Assembly (NCBI GenBank): GCA_010279815.1
Contig: QEOQ01000226.1
Span: forward strand, 1,703,024 to 1,767,023
Direction: 5' to 3'
Length of the DNA: 64,000 bases
DNA from: Brachionus plicatilis
Lineage: Eukaryota > Rotifera > Eurotatoria > Ploima > Brachionidae
This document shows positions 24,616-39,600 of this stretch, piece by piece. The notes below the pieces were generated by a model. The model was not told the origin of the DNA. It saw only the letters and a list, made by a program, of their open reading frames with translations, and ran no database searches. Positions within the stretch are counted from its first letter, which is position 1. Every line of letters begins with the position of its first letter. The translations under genes and the position numbers were made by a program.

Positions 24616-27600
24616 ATGCATTTAATAAATTTATTTGTTTTGTTATATTTAGCTCAAGCTGATTGTAAGTTGTACCCTATCGCGGTTAGATTGCCGCTCA
24701 ATGGTACGCCACCTGACCTAGGAGGCTCGCTGTGGCCAAGACCCAATTTTCAGCAATTCGGCCCCGAAAGATTTTTTATTGATAAAAATTTTAAGATAGA
24801 GCTCGATTCGGGGCTGAACGTGTGCGAAAAAGACTTGCTTGAAAAACTGTGGGTTCACTACCAAAGTGTTCTGTATCCGCCTAAATTAAAGTTCCAAGCG
24901 CTAGCCAGCTCCGACCTGGTCCTCAAATCTATTTCTTTTAAACTAATCACTAATTCTCCGGAATTTATTCTGTCCTCATGCACCGAAAAATACTATCCTT
25001 TTATTCAAGATACCGAGACAGAATCATGTACTTTTTTATTAAATTAATTAAAATTGAAAACTAAAAAATAATTTTAGATAAATTGAATGCTGGGAGAATA
25101 GGTGTGCAAGTGGTTGCTAAATCTGTTTGGGGTCTCATCAGAGGATTAGAGACCTTTTCTCAACTGGTCTATACTCCGTTAAATACAAATAAAGTAAATA
25201 CATTTTAAAGCTTGAGTCTGAGGAAAAAGTTTTTTTTTATTAAAAAATTTGATTAAATATTGAAGAATTTCTAATGTTGAAGAATTTTGTTTAACAGTAG
25301 AAGTATATTTTCTTTTTTAAATCCATGATATTAAAAAAAAATGAAAAAAAATTTTACTGAGTCATAACTAAAAAAAAAAAAAATAATTTCCACCTAATTC
25401 TAAAAAAATTTATTTATTGTAAAATTCTGTTCAAAAGATATAAGAATTTAAATATTTTTTAAACATTCAAACGACTCATTTGGTGCTTCTAGTGTTGAGT
25501 CGTCAAAATTATTTATGAGTGTTTAATTTATTTGAAAATAATAAAAAAAATAATGAAATTCTGAATTTTTTATTGATTTAAAAATCCAAAAAATTCTCTT
25601 AAAAATAAAATATTTTAATTTTTGGAAAAAATATAGCTTTTCTAATTTGAAGTATCAAATTAATCAAATTTACAAAATTAATGCTTTTTGGTTTATTTTT
25701 TAAAATTCAACTAGCAATTCTTTAATTATAATTTAAACAAAATTTAATTATTTTTGATTTAACTCAGGTTAAAAAGGGTCGACTTTGTCGTTTACAAATT
25801 TTATCTATAATTTTTTTCTTTCTAAAATAGTTACAATTTTTCTGAAATTTTTAGATTAATGAAATTTTTTTATCTCACTTGCTTTTTCAGAGCTAATTTT
25901 TTTAAGAATCAATTTTAATAATTATTTAATTGAACTATCTTTTTTATAATTTTTCAATTTTTTGGGTTGATGTCAAATTTTCAAATATCTCTCATTCCAT
26001 CATTGGAGTTTTTAAAGAGCTTTTAAAAATATAAATTAATAAAATTTTTGATACACAAAAAGGATAGAAAATAAAATAAATTAATAAACAGTTGTTTGAG
26101 AGGAGTAAATTAAAATGTTATAAGAAGACGAGTTCAAACAGAAAGCATTTTTTCAATCATTCATTCGTTTATCTTATTCCAGATACTCCAGAGTGGCGTT
26201 TTAGTTCAACATTTTATTAAAATATGAACCAACATAATCCTTTTTTAATTCTAGAATATTTTTTTATGCATCTTAAAAATAGGTTATGAAGATGCTCTTC
26301 GATTTTTTCAAAATTAATTTCCTCAAGAAATTTATCTGAAATATCTAGATATTAACAGAAAAGTGGTAAAAGAACATAATTGAGGTATTTTATATAATTT
26401 GGAACCGTCCATTTAGATTTTTTAAATGAAAGTTTTTAAAATTTTTATATTTTTGCATAATATCGATAAAAAAAATAAAGTCAAAGTTGATATATTGCCG
26501 TAATATGTAAATAAATAAATTTTTCTAATATTTTATAAAATTTTATAAATCAAAAATTTGAAACTATAAAACTGCCTTGGGTTCTATGTACAAAATTTCA
26601 AAGCTTACATTTCGGCATCTATGCTCAAATTGACCACATAATATTCTATAAAAAAATATACAATAAAATAGCTGCAGTAAATCATTAGTAATTTTAAAAT
26701 ATTTTAAATACCCACCAAATTTTTACAATGATCAAAAATCGATAACCATTTATAATTTATCAAAAGTTTCTACTTTAAGTTTAAAAGTTTCATTAGATAA
26801 GACTCAAAGAATTTGAGAAACTGTTTTCTATTTGATAACATCGTGCCTTTTTGAAACCATTATTTCATTAAAAAAAAATTAATTCTATCAATTTGAATCA
26901 TCGCTAAAAAATATCTTCAACTTAAGCTTTGACTTTTGAGCCTCAAAATACTTAAAAACAATTCGGAATTGTTTTTAAGTATCAAGTCTTGAGTCAAGTT
27001 ATGAATGGGACTAAAACTTGTGACTTAAAAATTAAAAAATTAAAAAATAAAAAAAATTAAATAAAGTTTTTATTTTTTTCGACCTAAATTTTTTATTAAA
27101 TGTACTAAATTTTCACTAAATTAATTTCTTTTTAAAAAATCATTAATTAAAATTGTAAGCAGCAAATTTAAGAGTATAGCCAACGTTCATGTTTTTTCTT
27201 TTTTTCCTTTCTTGAATTTTTGTATTTCATTTTAATTTTAATTTTTGCATTAATTTTTTTTAATTTATTGACTATTTGGCTTATAATAATAAAAAGTTAA
27301 ATACCTGTGACATAATATAACTGGACGTGTTTATTCCTTTACTTGAGGATTTTAAGATCAAACTCAAATTGTCCAAAAAGACTTAGTAACATTTTTTGTA
27401 TTTAAAAAGATAGATAACTTAGAAAATAAGTTAATGAATTATTTAAAAAATTAAATTGTGACTTTATTTTAAGTAAACATAGTTTTTAAGTCAATATTAA
27501 TAATAATAATAATATATATAAGCTACAGCAAGACTAGCTTGCGGAGATGGCCTACTAGGAGGTCACCTATGGTAGCTCCTTGCACATAACACATAGAAAA

Positions 27601-30600
27601 GTACTGAAAAAAGAAATCCTGTTTAAATTTTTAGGTCAAAATAAAGTTTACATTACGGATAGAAAAAGCTGTAAAAGAAAAATTATAAAAATAAGTGTTC
27701 GTGATTAAGATAGTTGACTAGACCGGAATGCATCGTATCCGTTCTTGAACTTGTTGACTGAGTCGGCGTCTGTGACTGTAGCTGGCAGGGCGTTCCACTC
27801 GTTTACTATCCTGTTGGTAAATGTGTTTGCCCGTTGTAGACATTTGGTGGAGACCTGGCCGGACAGTCTTCTTGCATGACCTCTGATACCATCTCTGATC
27901 GGTCCAGTATCTAAATGATCTTTTCAACTGGCCGAGAATTCCTGTAGCTCTGTTCACTTGATTTTTAATATGAATGGAAAATTTCAAGTTACGTGAAAAC
28001 GTGACTCCCAGATCCTTTTCTGTGTCGACGAAAGCTAGTGCGCTCCTGGACTCGTCATCTCCCATCAGTAGTTCGGATTGGGCGTAGATGTTCTTGCCGG
28101 ACCTGCTAAATTCCATCGCCTTGCATTTGCTCACGTTGAAGAGCATACGCCACGTGTTTGACCACTCGGAGAGTGCGTCGAGGTCATGTTGAAGTGTGGA
28201 TAGGTCACTGGTGCTGCGTATTGTGGCAATAAGTTTACTGTCATCGGCAAATAGTTTGACTAGGTGGCTGACCGCCGCTGGCATGTCGTTGATGAAGATG
28301 ACGAACAAGAGCGGACCTAGGACGCTACCTTGAGGGACCCCACTAGACACATCAATCCAGTCAGCAGAGTGCTGACGCTGATAGATAACTTAGAAAATAA
28401 GTTAATGAATTATTTAAAAAATTAAATTGTGACTTTATTTTAAGTAAACATAGTTTTTAAGTCAATATTAATTTAACTTTTTTGTTCGGTTCTCCAGCAA
28501 AATTAGAAAAAAAATCTTTTATGCATTGAAAATGAACTGAAATTTACCTTGTATCTGCAGAAAAAGTTATAAACCTTTTAATCGAAATTTTTTATTCTTT
28601 TTGTATTGTAAAATTTGTATACCTCGAGCTAACTGGTACTAAAGACAACAGAGAGGACATAAGTTAAAAAGATGATTTTTTTTATAAAAAAATTTTAAAA
28701 TAGTTCCTTTTTGATTCAAACTTAATATTTCGAAAAAATTCCGTATTATATGAAATTTTATTAATAATATAAATTTATGTAATTTTACGGAGATATGCTC
28801 GGGAGGAGAATAAAATATTTTCATTGAGAAAAACAATGACCATAGAATATTAATTATATTACAATACTTGAATATTATAAAACACTTTGAGTATTTTAAT
28901 ATATTGAGTTAAATTAGATTTATAAAATTAAACTGCTTTTTTTGAATAAGAAATCCTATAAAGCTGATTGTCAAATAAATTAAAGCTTATCGGATAATTA
29001 ATGTTAGCAATCAGATTTGAAACGCTTGTTTTCATTGTCTTTTTAATATTTTTTATTATTATTATTTAAATTTTTTGTGTCTTTTCTATCGCTTGGCTAA
29101 AAAGAAGGTCGTTGATCCATTCTGAATAGTCATTCTGAGTACCTTGTGTAAAAAGATAACTAATAGAATACTAAAATGGTGTTATTATCAAGAAAGAAGA
29201 CAAATTTATTAATTTTTTTGATTAATAAATTAATACAGGCCTTGAAAGTGTAGAGTAAAATAATAGAGATAGCAAGGCGGTGAGTACTTTAAGTCTTATG
29301 ATGCTGATTAAGAGTAAACTTTGTTTAAAATAAATTGATTTATAGCCCTAAAAATACACAAACACATTTTTAAAGACATTTCAAAATGAATTTTTATTAT
29401 CATGACCAAAAATGATTTATTATTGAAAAGTTTTAAATATTTTTTTTATTATAAAATAAAATTCAGAGGCATGTTCAGCAGTAGAAAAGAAAAATAGACC
29501 TAGGTAGGTGCTAGGGAAAATTTCTGTAACCGTGAAAGGCTTATAACAAAATAAATATTGACAGTGCAAAATAAAAAAATACAATTTAGAAAGTATTCAT
29601 AAATAAAAACATTTTTCTAAAAGAATAGGAAACAATCTAATTTTGGGAGAAGAGAAAAAAAATTGAATAATTGAAAATCAATTGACAATTTCTAATTTTT
29701 TTTAGGGAAATTGAACATTTTTCATTCCGATATTTATGAAATGAAATTTAATTTCTATATTTCGTCCGTCTCCCACTAAGGAATGACAAAAAAAATTATT
29801 AAAAAATAAATTTATAATCACGATTTTCAATTAAACAATTTTAGAGAATTATAGTAGAAGAAAAAATAACTGGGCCCGAAAAAGTCGAGATGAGCCATAA
29901 GGCAATAACAGTTCTCTACATTCACACCAGTTTCTGTACCATAAGCCATTCGAGAAGCCTCGCTTTGATAAATTTTAACGAGTTTACTTCAGCGACAGTA
30001 ATCGGCAAACAATTTCAGTCATTTACAACCCTAATTCGGAATTGAATCTGTCTGAATTAATTAAGCTGAACAACTTAAAGGAAAATTTTTCAATTCTTCC
30101 GGTAGATCTAAAAGTTTAACCCAATGATCATTCCATACCTCTTATGTCTAGCATATTTTTTCTAAAAACTAATTCACTTTTAAATGAACACTATTCAAAT
30201 GAATTCATTTTACATCCGCAACTTATAATCTCAAATCTTTTTTACTTTCATAAACTAATCGCGTCATATTTCAATTAAATAAAATTAATAAATAAATAAA
30301 TAGCTCAAAGTATAGAGAAAATGTGAGATTATATTCATTGTTTATTTCATCATTCTCTAAAAATTGTATTGTTTTTTAAAATAATTATTAAGATTTACTT
30401 TTTGGTGTTAAAATAGAAAATTTTGTAGCTGGAAGACTTTATTTAAAAAAAAATTAAAATATTGATTGAGCCTAAAATTTTAAAAAGTGTTTCACAATTT
30501 TTTTTATATATTTCAATAATTAACTTTGTTTAATTCAACTTTCTAGCTAAAAAAAAACCCTGAAATAAATTTTTAAAATATTTATACAACACATAATAAA

Positions 30601-33600
30601 CAATTAATTGGATGAATGAATTTAGCAAATTTAATGTCTAAATGTTGTTATATTAAAATTAAATTTTATCTTGGATAATAAATTTCTTTAAAGGCTCAAT
30701 CGGGCTCTTAAGTAATAACTGACCAGTTGGTCACATATTTTGAAACCAGAAATCCTGACCTAAAAAATACGACCAATACTGGTCACATAATTTTCGAAGT
30801 GGGAAATATGTGACCAGAAATTGGTCACCTATTTTTTCATTAATTACATATTTTATTCAACATCGAAAATATTTTTAATTTTTTTTTATATTTTTTGAAG
30901 ATTTAAACTTGTAAAAAAGTTAAATTTTATTTGATGAAATAAAGTTCATTTTGAAGCACAATGAAAATATAAGCGCAAAAATGAATGTTAAAGTAATAAA
31001 ATAAAAATAAAATAAGACAGTATTACATTTAAAAGTTTGTTGTATGAAAAGCAGGCACTTAATTTTTTACATTCAAAGAAGAATTAATAAGATTAGTCAA
31101 GTATGCTGCAATTCTTCTTACTTAAAGCAAAAAGGGTTAAAAAATAAATGGCCCAAACACATTAAAACTTAAAACTGATTATTTTGAATTTCTTTGGTAA
31201 CGTAATTCAAGAGCATCATTTTTCCAGACTAGTTCTATTGTGGTAAAAGAATTACGGATTTTTTTTTGGCACATTCTCACAAACTAACATGAAAAAACGC
31301 TGAAAAGAGCCGCTTTTGGTTCTACCTTGGTTCAAATAGGGTCTCTATAACATGAGATCAATGATACATACACCTTGGAACAAAACTTTTTGTTTTTATC
31401 ATTTATTTAACATAAGAAAAACTATATACATGTTAAATTTATTTTGTTAATTGTTGTTTAACTGATTTTTTTTTGTTTTTAAAAAAATTAGACTCAAACG
31501 GTGCAAAACTTTTACAATTTTCCAAAAATTTGAAAAATCTCACTTAAAAATTCATTCTCTCCATATAAGAAAATCAAGGAATGACAACTTTTATTAAGAG
31601 TAATGTATTAAAATTTTGTGAAAAAATATTTTTTCTTTTCTTCTTTCATTGCTATGTTAAATGATCTAATTTGTATTATTTTTGATACAAATACTGTAAA
31701 AAAAAAAATTTATTTTTAAATTAAATCTCCTTTAACAATTAACTCAACATATTTAAATCATTAGTGAAAGATTTGTAGATTTGATAATTCCGAACAAAAT
31801 TTATGTCTTAATTTTTTTATAATTTTATCTTTAAAATATACCAAATGCTCATAAATGGTGAACCTTTAAAAAAAAACCAACAAGGATATTGTAATGTTTA
31901 ACTCTTAAAGTAGAATTCAATTGATAAAGATATGGACTAATATATTAAGAAATAAACTAAGAAGCCAAGAAAACGAAATGCTTTATTTAAATATTTTTTG
32001 TGAAAACTATAAAATAAAACAAATGTAATTAAAATTTTTAATTACATTATTATTCCGTTTTTTCAGTAAATCAGAACCTACATTTAAAATAAAAATGTAG
32101 GTTCTGATTTTACTCTGGTTCTTCTCTGTTCTTTTAGAAAAAGAGCTATAAAAAATTTTTATAGCTCTTTTTCTAAAAGAAAATTTAACATCTACTCTAT
32201 TTTTTATATTTGGAGAACAAAATTATCAAATTTAATTTTCCAAATTCCAATTATACTCGGTTGCTATCTTAAAAAGTTAAAAAGTCTTTGTAAAAGTTAA
32301 TCAAAAATTTTTGAAAAAGGACCGGTGTGTACTTAATTTAACTTTTGAAAAAAAATTTATTTTAATTAAATATAATAAAAAATCATCCTTTTTATTTTTA
32401 TATTTTGAAATCTAAAAGTTAAATAATAATCACAAAATTTTATTTAAAAAATTTATTTACCGGGATTTTGTAGTTCGTTTCAATTAGATCTTTTCAATTC
32501 AGAAAAACATGAATTACTTGAATATTTGTATATAATTAAGCATTTTACAGAACTAAATGATTTATTTTAGTAAAAAAAATATTCAAGCTTTTCTGAATTG
32601 AAACGATCAAATTCAAAAGAACTCCACAACCCCTTATTTACCGATATTTTTGATAAAATAAAAATAAATAAAATGAATAAAATGCTTGTTTTTCTATCAA
32701 TCTTTATTAAAAAATAGATTTTATCAGGTATCATCTAAGCGTAGGCCTATTAATAAACATGCAGATGCCATATTTAATTAATATTTTTTAATAAAATAGC
32801 TGGCAATAAATCAAACAAATATATCAGATGCACCGAGGTTTTACCATAGAGGTATAATGCTTGACAGCTCCAGGCATTTTATACCAATACCTCTACTAAA
32901 AAAACACTTGGATACAATGATGTACAACAAAATGAACGTGTTCCATTGGCATTTAGTGGACGATCAATCTTTTCCGTAATTTTTTTGCTTTTAAATTTAT
33001 TAAATGAAAAATTGGTCTAAAAGGCTCGAGTCAAAAACATATCCTAATCTTCATAAAAAAGTATGCCATTTAATTATCAGGAGAAATTTTAATATTAAAA
33101 AAAAATTTCAGGGTGCTTATTCCGAAAATCATGTTTATAATCATGAGGAAATAAAGGAATTGATTGAATTTGCGCGTATTCGCGGCATTCGAATCATACC
33201 CGAACTGGACACACCGGGTCACACGTACTCTTGGGGTTTAGGCTATCCAGAATTGATTACAATCTGCTGGAAAGATGGTAAACCATTCCAGGCTATTTAC
33301 AATGTGCAAGGACAGAGAGAAATTTTGAATCCAATACAGAATTTAACCTATGATTTTGTGAGCAATTTGATCGCCGAATTAAAGGGGCTATTCAGTGATC
33401 CATTTATCCATCTGGGCATGGATGAAGTTTACTATAGTTGCTGGGAGTCTAATCCAAACATCAGCCAGTTTATGCTTTTAAATAGTTTAAACTCGACCAA
33501 AGACCTAGAACAGTATTATATGAGTAGAGTTCTGACGTCGGCAAATAAGTTGGGATACAAGGTCACTGTTTGGCAAGATGTATGGGACAATAAGGTTGAA

Positions 33601-36600
33601 GTGTTCAATGATACTATTTTACAAATATGGAAAAGCGAGGAAGATTGGAGAGGCTATGTGCAAAATGCAACTCAAGATGGGTACAATGTAGTTCTTTCAT
33701 CACCTTGGTATTTGAATTACATAAAATATGGGAGCGATTGGTACGAATTTTATAAAGTTGAACCAACTGATTTTGAAGGCACTGAAGAGCAAAAAAAGCG
33801 AATAGTCGGAGGTATTTGCTTTTGAGAATTTTAACTGAGCACTTAAACATTTAAACTTTAGATTTTGGTTCTTTAAATTTTAAGTTAGAAATTTTTTTCC
33901 GTGTTGGCTTTTTGTAGACTTAAAATCGGAACAAAAGTTTTCTTGTCTATTTTAATTAATTTTTTTAATGCATAAATTTTGAAAAAAATCATCAAATTAT
34001 ATTAATAAGAATCAAGTTCAAAAATCTTTTTTGATCTTAACAGCTTTTTGAAAATAAATAGCCAAATAACTTCAGTAATTGGCTTTCAAGTTTAATTAGC
34101 TGAAAATTTAATTTAAATTGTTAATAAACCAAAAATGATTCGAATTTTATTATCAAAAAATAGCAATATTTAATTCTAAAAATGTTTTTTTCAAAACAAT
34201 TATCAAATAGAAAAGTGGTGATTTGACACAAGAATTTTAAGAAAATTCATGCCAAATATCTTGTAAAAATCAAGAATTATTATTTATTTATTTTATTATT
34301 TATTCAATGAACGCCTTGTGGGCGATGTAAAAAAAAACAAAAAAATTAAAATTAAAATTAATAAATTTAAGACAAAAGTTGAACAGCATCCGATTTTTTT
34401 AAATTTAAATATTAATGTTTAAATGTTAATGCAATATTTATTACTTTCTTTTAATTTCAATAATTATTATTCTTTTTATATTTTTTTTTTTCCATTTCAA
34501 TTAATGAAAATTTTTAAAAAAATCATTATTTTACGTTATTTTTCGTTTATTATATTTTAAATATTAGTTCCCAATTTTTTTTTATTTTAGGTTAAATCTC
34601 TGAAAAATCAATGTTTTGAAAATTTAATTGCTAACATTGTTTTTAATAAATAGATATTTACCAAAATTTCCTTTTTTACTTAAAATATATTTGTTTATCA
34701 TGAAATTTTATCAAACTATTAGTAAAAAAAGATCGCAATTTTCCTGCATTTTATTTAACAAAAAATTTCGGCAACTTTTGTTTTTAGTAAAATTAATGAA
34801 AAATAACGTAAAATTTTGATAGTTTTCAAAAATTTTTGTAAATTCTTATGTTTCAAATTTAGAATTTAAAAATATTATACGTGAAGTTTCGTAACATATG
34901 GAATATGTAAAAATTCAGTCGCAGAGTAATTGCAGAGACTTCATTTTGGGATAAAAAAGCTCATACAATTTGCAGAATAAATTTTCGGGAAGATGCTACG
35001 TACAGATAAAATATCTTTCCATAGCAATGTCTTATGACAGATAATTTTTTGAAAAAAAAGAGACTCCAGTTAGATCTTTAAACGAATAAATAAGCTAAAA
35101 AAAGGCAATGTGAAATTTTAGTACAAAAATTACAGTACAAAAAGTAAAAACGCTATAATTTATTTTCTAATTGTGCAAAAATGGCTCTATAAAAAGAACA
35201 ATATTGTACAAATTTTGTGCAACCGAATTCCAGGCTCTGCAAAGACTCTGCAATTTTCTGTAAAATGCACACCATTAAAAAATATTTGATTAAAAAATGC
35301 AATAAATTGCAGAGTTTTTGCAGAGCCTGGAATTCGGTTGCACAAAATTTGTACAATATTGTACTTTTTAAAGAGTCATTTTTTCACAATTAGAAAATAA
35401 ATTATAGCGTTTTTACTTTTTGTACTGTAATTTTTGTACTAAAATTTCACATCGCCTAAAAAAATATAATTTGGTATGAAAAATTATTGTTTTTATTCAC
35501 TACAACAATATAAAATTAAAATTTCGTTTTCCTATTAACTTGAATTGAAAATTTTTTGGCAATGTTAAAAGATGGGTATACGATGTTGGGAGGAGTTTCT
35601 GTGTTTTATTGTCGAATTATTTAAAATTAATCTATTGCTTAGTAGTTGATTAATTAAAAAAAAGTGCGAATTTAATTTGATTAATTTTTTGAAAATTTTT
35701 TATCAAAAAGCGCACAATATTAAGGGTAATATAAATTAAATTGATATTGTAGTTTTTGAGTAAACTTGAAGAAACGATCTTAGAAAAAACTCAATAATAT
35801 CTTTCCAATTCTAAAATAGTCAATTGCTTACTAAATTTATTCTAGATACTATTCATGAAAAATGCAAAAAAACTTGCCTACTCCAAATGGTACCCTTTAA
35901 AGTTTTCTTATAAAATAATTGGCCACATTCTATCAACCATTTATTTATAGCTTAATTATTCTCGCGTGACCTCAAATTTATTTGCATTTTAACTTAACTA
36001 ACTTATTTTAATTTGTTTATTAAAAAAAGAAAGTTAACAAAAAAATTAAATAATCAAAGGTTTATATCGGAACAACTTTGGAAGTACATCTCTTAAAAAA
36101 GTCATTAGTATGGTAAGCTTAACTAAAGAATGAAATAGCAAACAAGAAAGTTGAAGAAATATTCTAACATTATAAAATATTATCAATATATCAATATTAA
36201 ATTCTCAAGCACTCTAGAGAGCTTATTATTTAAACTGATAAATTAATAAAATTTAAGCAATTTAATAAAAAAAAATTGGAATTAAAATTTTCTAAACTTT
36301 TTTAATAAGATGGGAAAAAATCCAATCTCAAGCAGGATTTTTTTTGAAATATTTTACTAACAAAAATTTGAGATTAATTTCAACTTTGGCCACAAATTAA
36401 GAAGGGCTATCAACTATACATAAAAAATACTTCTCAGTTTTTTAATGATTGCTTTAGAGTAAATTATAGTATTTTTAATTTTTAAAAAATTTAAAATAAG
36501 GTTATTTATTCCAAATTTGAATAAATAACTTTTGTATTCTTTTTTTATGTAATTACTGTTTAAAAGTAATTTACGCAAACAATTTAACTTGGCATGATGT

Positions 36601-39600
36601 TAAAGACAATAGACGAAAAATATGGATCAAATGCTCAAATCTCATCGGTGTTTTCACCTCAACAAAGAAGGATTCGTTTTGTTGAATAATAGCATAGCGT
36701 TTCAAGGAAATAAACCGTTATTGTTTTCGCGGAAATAAATGCTATTCCTCCACAAATAAAAAACCTTAATAGATATATTCAATATAATAGGTTAGCGTTA
36801 AGATATGTCAAAAAACCTCAATTGTAAAATTAAGTGTCTGTAAAATATATTTTAAAATTTCAAAGCTGGGGAGGTACGGAGGGGGCGCAGCCCCCTCCGT
36901 GACTTGTTGTATATAAAAATAAATAGAGAAAAGTATCCAAAGTTAATTTAACTTATTTTACAAAGTTTACACGACCAATATTTCCTTAATGGAATACAAC
37001 CCTTTAATATTAAATTAATATGAAATTTATATGAAATTTCAATTTGTATTTAATTTTAAATTAAGATGAATAAGTGATTTGAGTACTGATGAAGTCATCT
37101 ATAGATTTGAGACATATTAAAGTCAGTCAAATTTAAGCTAAATTTAAGAATCGCTCAATACTTAATTCTTCAATCAGATATTTAATCTTCGGATTTTTTT
37201 TGTCTACGTAAAGATAAAATATCTTTCCGTAGTCATTCTCAAATTTTTGACTTTATTTTTTTTATTTTAGAAATTTTAGAAATTTTTTTCAAAATAATTG
37301 TTTTTGTTCTTTGGTCCATATTTCACAATATCACTTAATTTCAGTTATCTACTTTAATTGTGTTTCTCCTTTATAATTCTAAGATAAGAAGATATTTAAC
37401 CCTCTAATAAAAACTGAGAGAAAATTAATAATTAAATTTTATTAACATTTTTTTGAATTAAAGGTGAAGCTTGTATGTGGTCTGAATTCGTCGATGGAGC
37501 TAATAGCATTTCTAGATTATGGCCTAGAGCTAGTGCAGTGGCCGAAAGATTATGGTCAAGCATTGATTTGAATGATGTTGAAGAAGCCAAGTTTAGACTA
37601 GATGAACACAGATGCAGGTTACTTAGGTAAAGCAAAACTCAAATTTTTATCTCTCATTCACTTAATTAAGAAATTATAAAAAATTTATCTTAGTTAAATT
37701 AAAATCTTTTACATTTTTATTAGAATTATTTTGACTTATGAAAATTTTCAGGCATTTAATAAAATAAAGTCTTTTTGAATTATTAAAAGTAATTGGATCG
37801 AAAATAGTCTAATTTAGTATATTTTGCTAATCTTAAACAAAAATTGAAGCAAAGTAAATAGGTTTTAAACTGAGAGTCAGGCTTTTAATACCAAAATAAG
37901 GATGGGAATTATGATGATGAGATTTTGAATTTATTTAATTAAAAAAAAACATTTTTGAATTAATCTAATTGTTTAAAGTGCGAAAAATGTTAGCTATCTT
38001 TCTAGTGGTTTTTGAAAATTTTACAAAAAAATTTTTTAGAAATAATTTTTCAATTTTTAGAAAAATTTTTAAATTTTGAATTTCATTTTTTAATTTAAAG
38101 GAGCATTAGCTTGAGACAGATAAAAAATAAACTGTTCAACATTTAAATCTTAAGTATCTGAAATTTCTTTTTTCATTTGTTTTTTTAAATAAATTATTTT
38201 ATCTCCTTCCATTTTTATTATTAAGATTAATATTAGGATTAAATTTTAAATTCCTTTGAGTTAGGAATTTAAAATATCCTCAACACTAATGCTAATAAAA
38301 TCTTCCATAAATTTAATAAAAACTTCTATAATTTAATAAAAAAAAACGCCAATTAAAGTTAAAAAACATTTATTTTTTTTTTAATTTCATCTAAAGCAAA
38401 AAATATCTTCTTTTAGTCGTTGAAATGTTAAGCACAATTTATTTTCTACATTTTGAGTACCGTTTTTTGTTTCATAAAAATTATTCTTTCATCTGAAAAT
38501 AAAGAAAACAAAAATGTGAAGCATAAAACGACACAAAATTAAATTATTTTTTGGTCTTCTCTCTTTTTTTTTGGTGTTTGGCAAATTTTGTTTCATTAGC
38601 CATTATTGGAATTGTTTGAGAAGATTTATTAGGTTGAATTGTGTTCATTGCATTTTCATTTCGAAAACAGGTTCAAGAGTTGCTGGTTTTGGACTTGGTA
38701 TAATTGCATCTTGATTCACTGCAAAATCTAGAAAATTGATCAACTATTTTAATTTTAAATTTTTCAAGAACTGTCTTAACCGCGATTCTTTCATGCAGGA
38801 TGCCTTCTATTTTGATATCATTATTTGTTGATTCTAATGCGTTATTGTGACTTTGTACTCCAAGAGCAATACCTTCATACCATTCATCTAAAGAGCACCG
38901 CTGTTGACTAAATTAACCTAGAAATTCATTAATTTTTTTGTCATTTTAGAATAGATAATTCAATTGCTTTGTAGAAAACATGAGGATTAGGAGATAACTG
39001 AAATATCATCTCTAATTTATTAAGCAGTAATTTTATCATTTAAATTTTTTAATTTTCTATTCAATCTTCTTATTACATGAGCCCAACACACAATTTTTTT
39101 GTTCAGTGATTTAAAAACTTATTTATTTGTTTGTTTATCTCATTATTTTTATTTTTATGCTTATTTTATTCTATTTGTAGAATGCTACACTTTTCAGGAG
39201 AAATAACTTGTTAAATTTTTTTTTTAAATTTTTAAAATTAATATTATTGATCAATATTTTGCTATTTTAAAGTACTTTTTAAATTTCAGAAAGTTTGCTT
39301 ATTTTTAAATTTAAAGCAAATAATCTTACTGTAAAAAAAAAAAGCAAGTACACACTTTAGTAAATGAGTTATTGATTTAGAAAAAAAATCTTTAATGATT
39401 ATACAAATTTACAAGCTAAATACAAATACACTAGAAAAAGATTTAATTTTTCGCCACTAAGGCGTCCTTTACAATCATATTGGAACCTTAGCCAACTTAA
39501 ATTTTTTTAGTTCCTAAAAAAGATTATTAAAGTTTTTTCCTTAAATAAATATGAAAGACTAAATGTGAGAAATTTTTTTGTTTAAAGACGAGGAATCGAA

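Noticed and set aside
31300..31360. possible tRNA (GGTTCAAATAGGG phrase resembling a T-loop)
   Set aside because: No acceptor stem, anticodon stem or A box could be folded around it.
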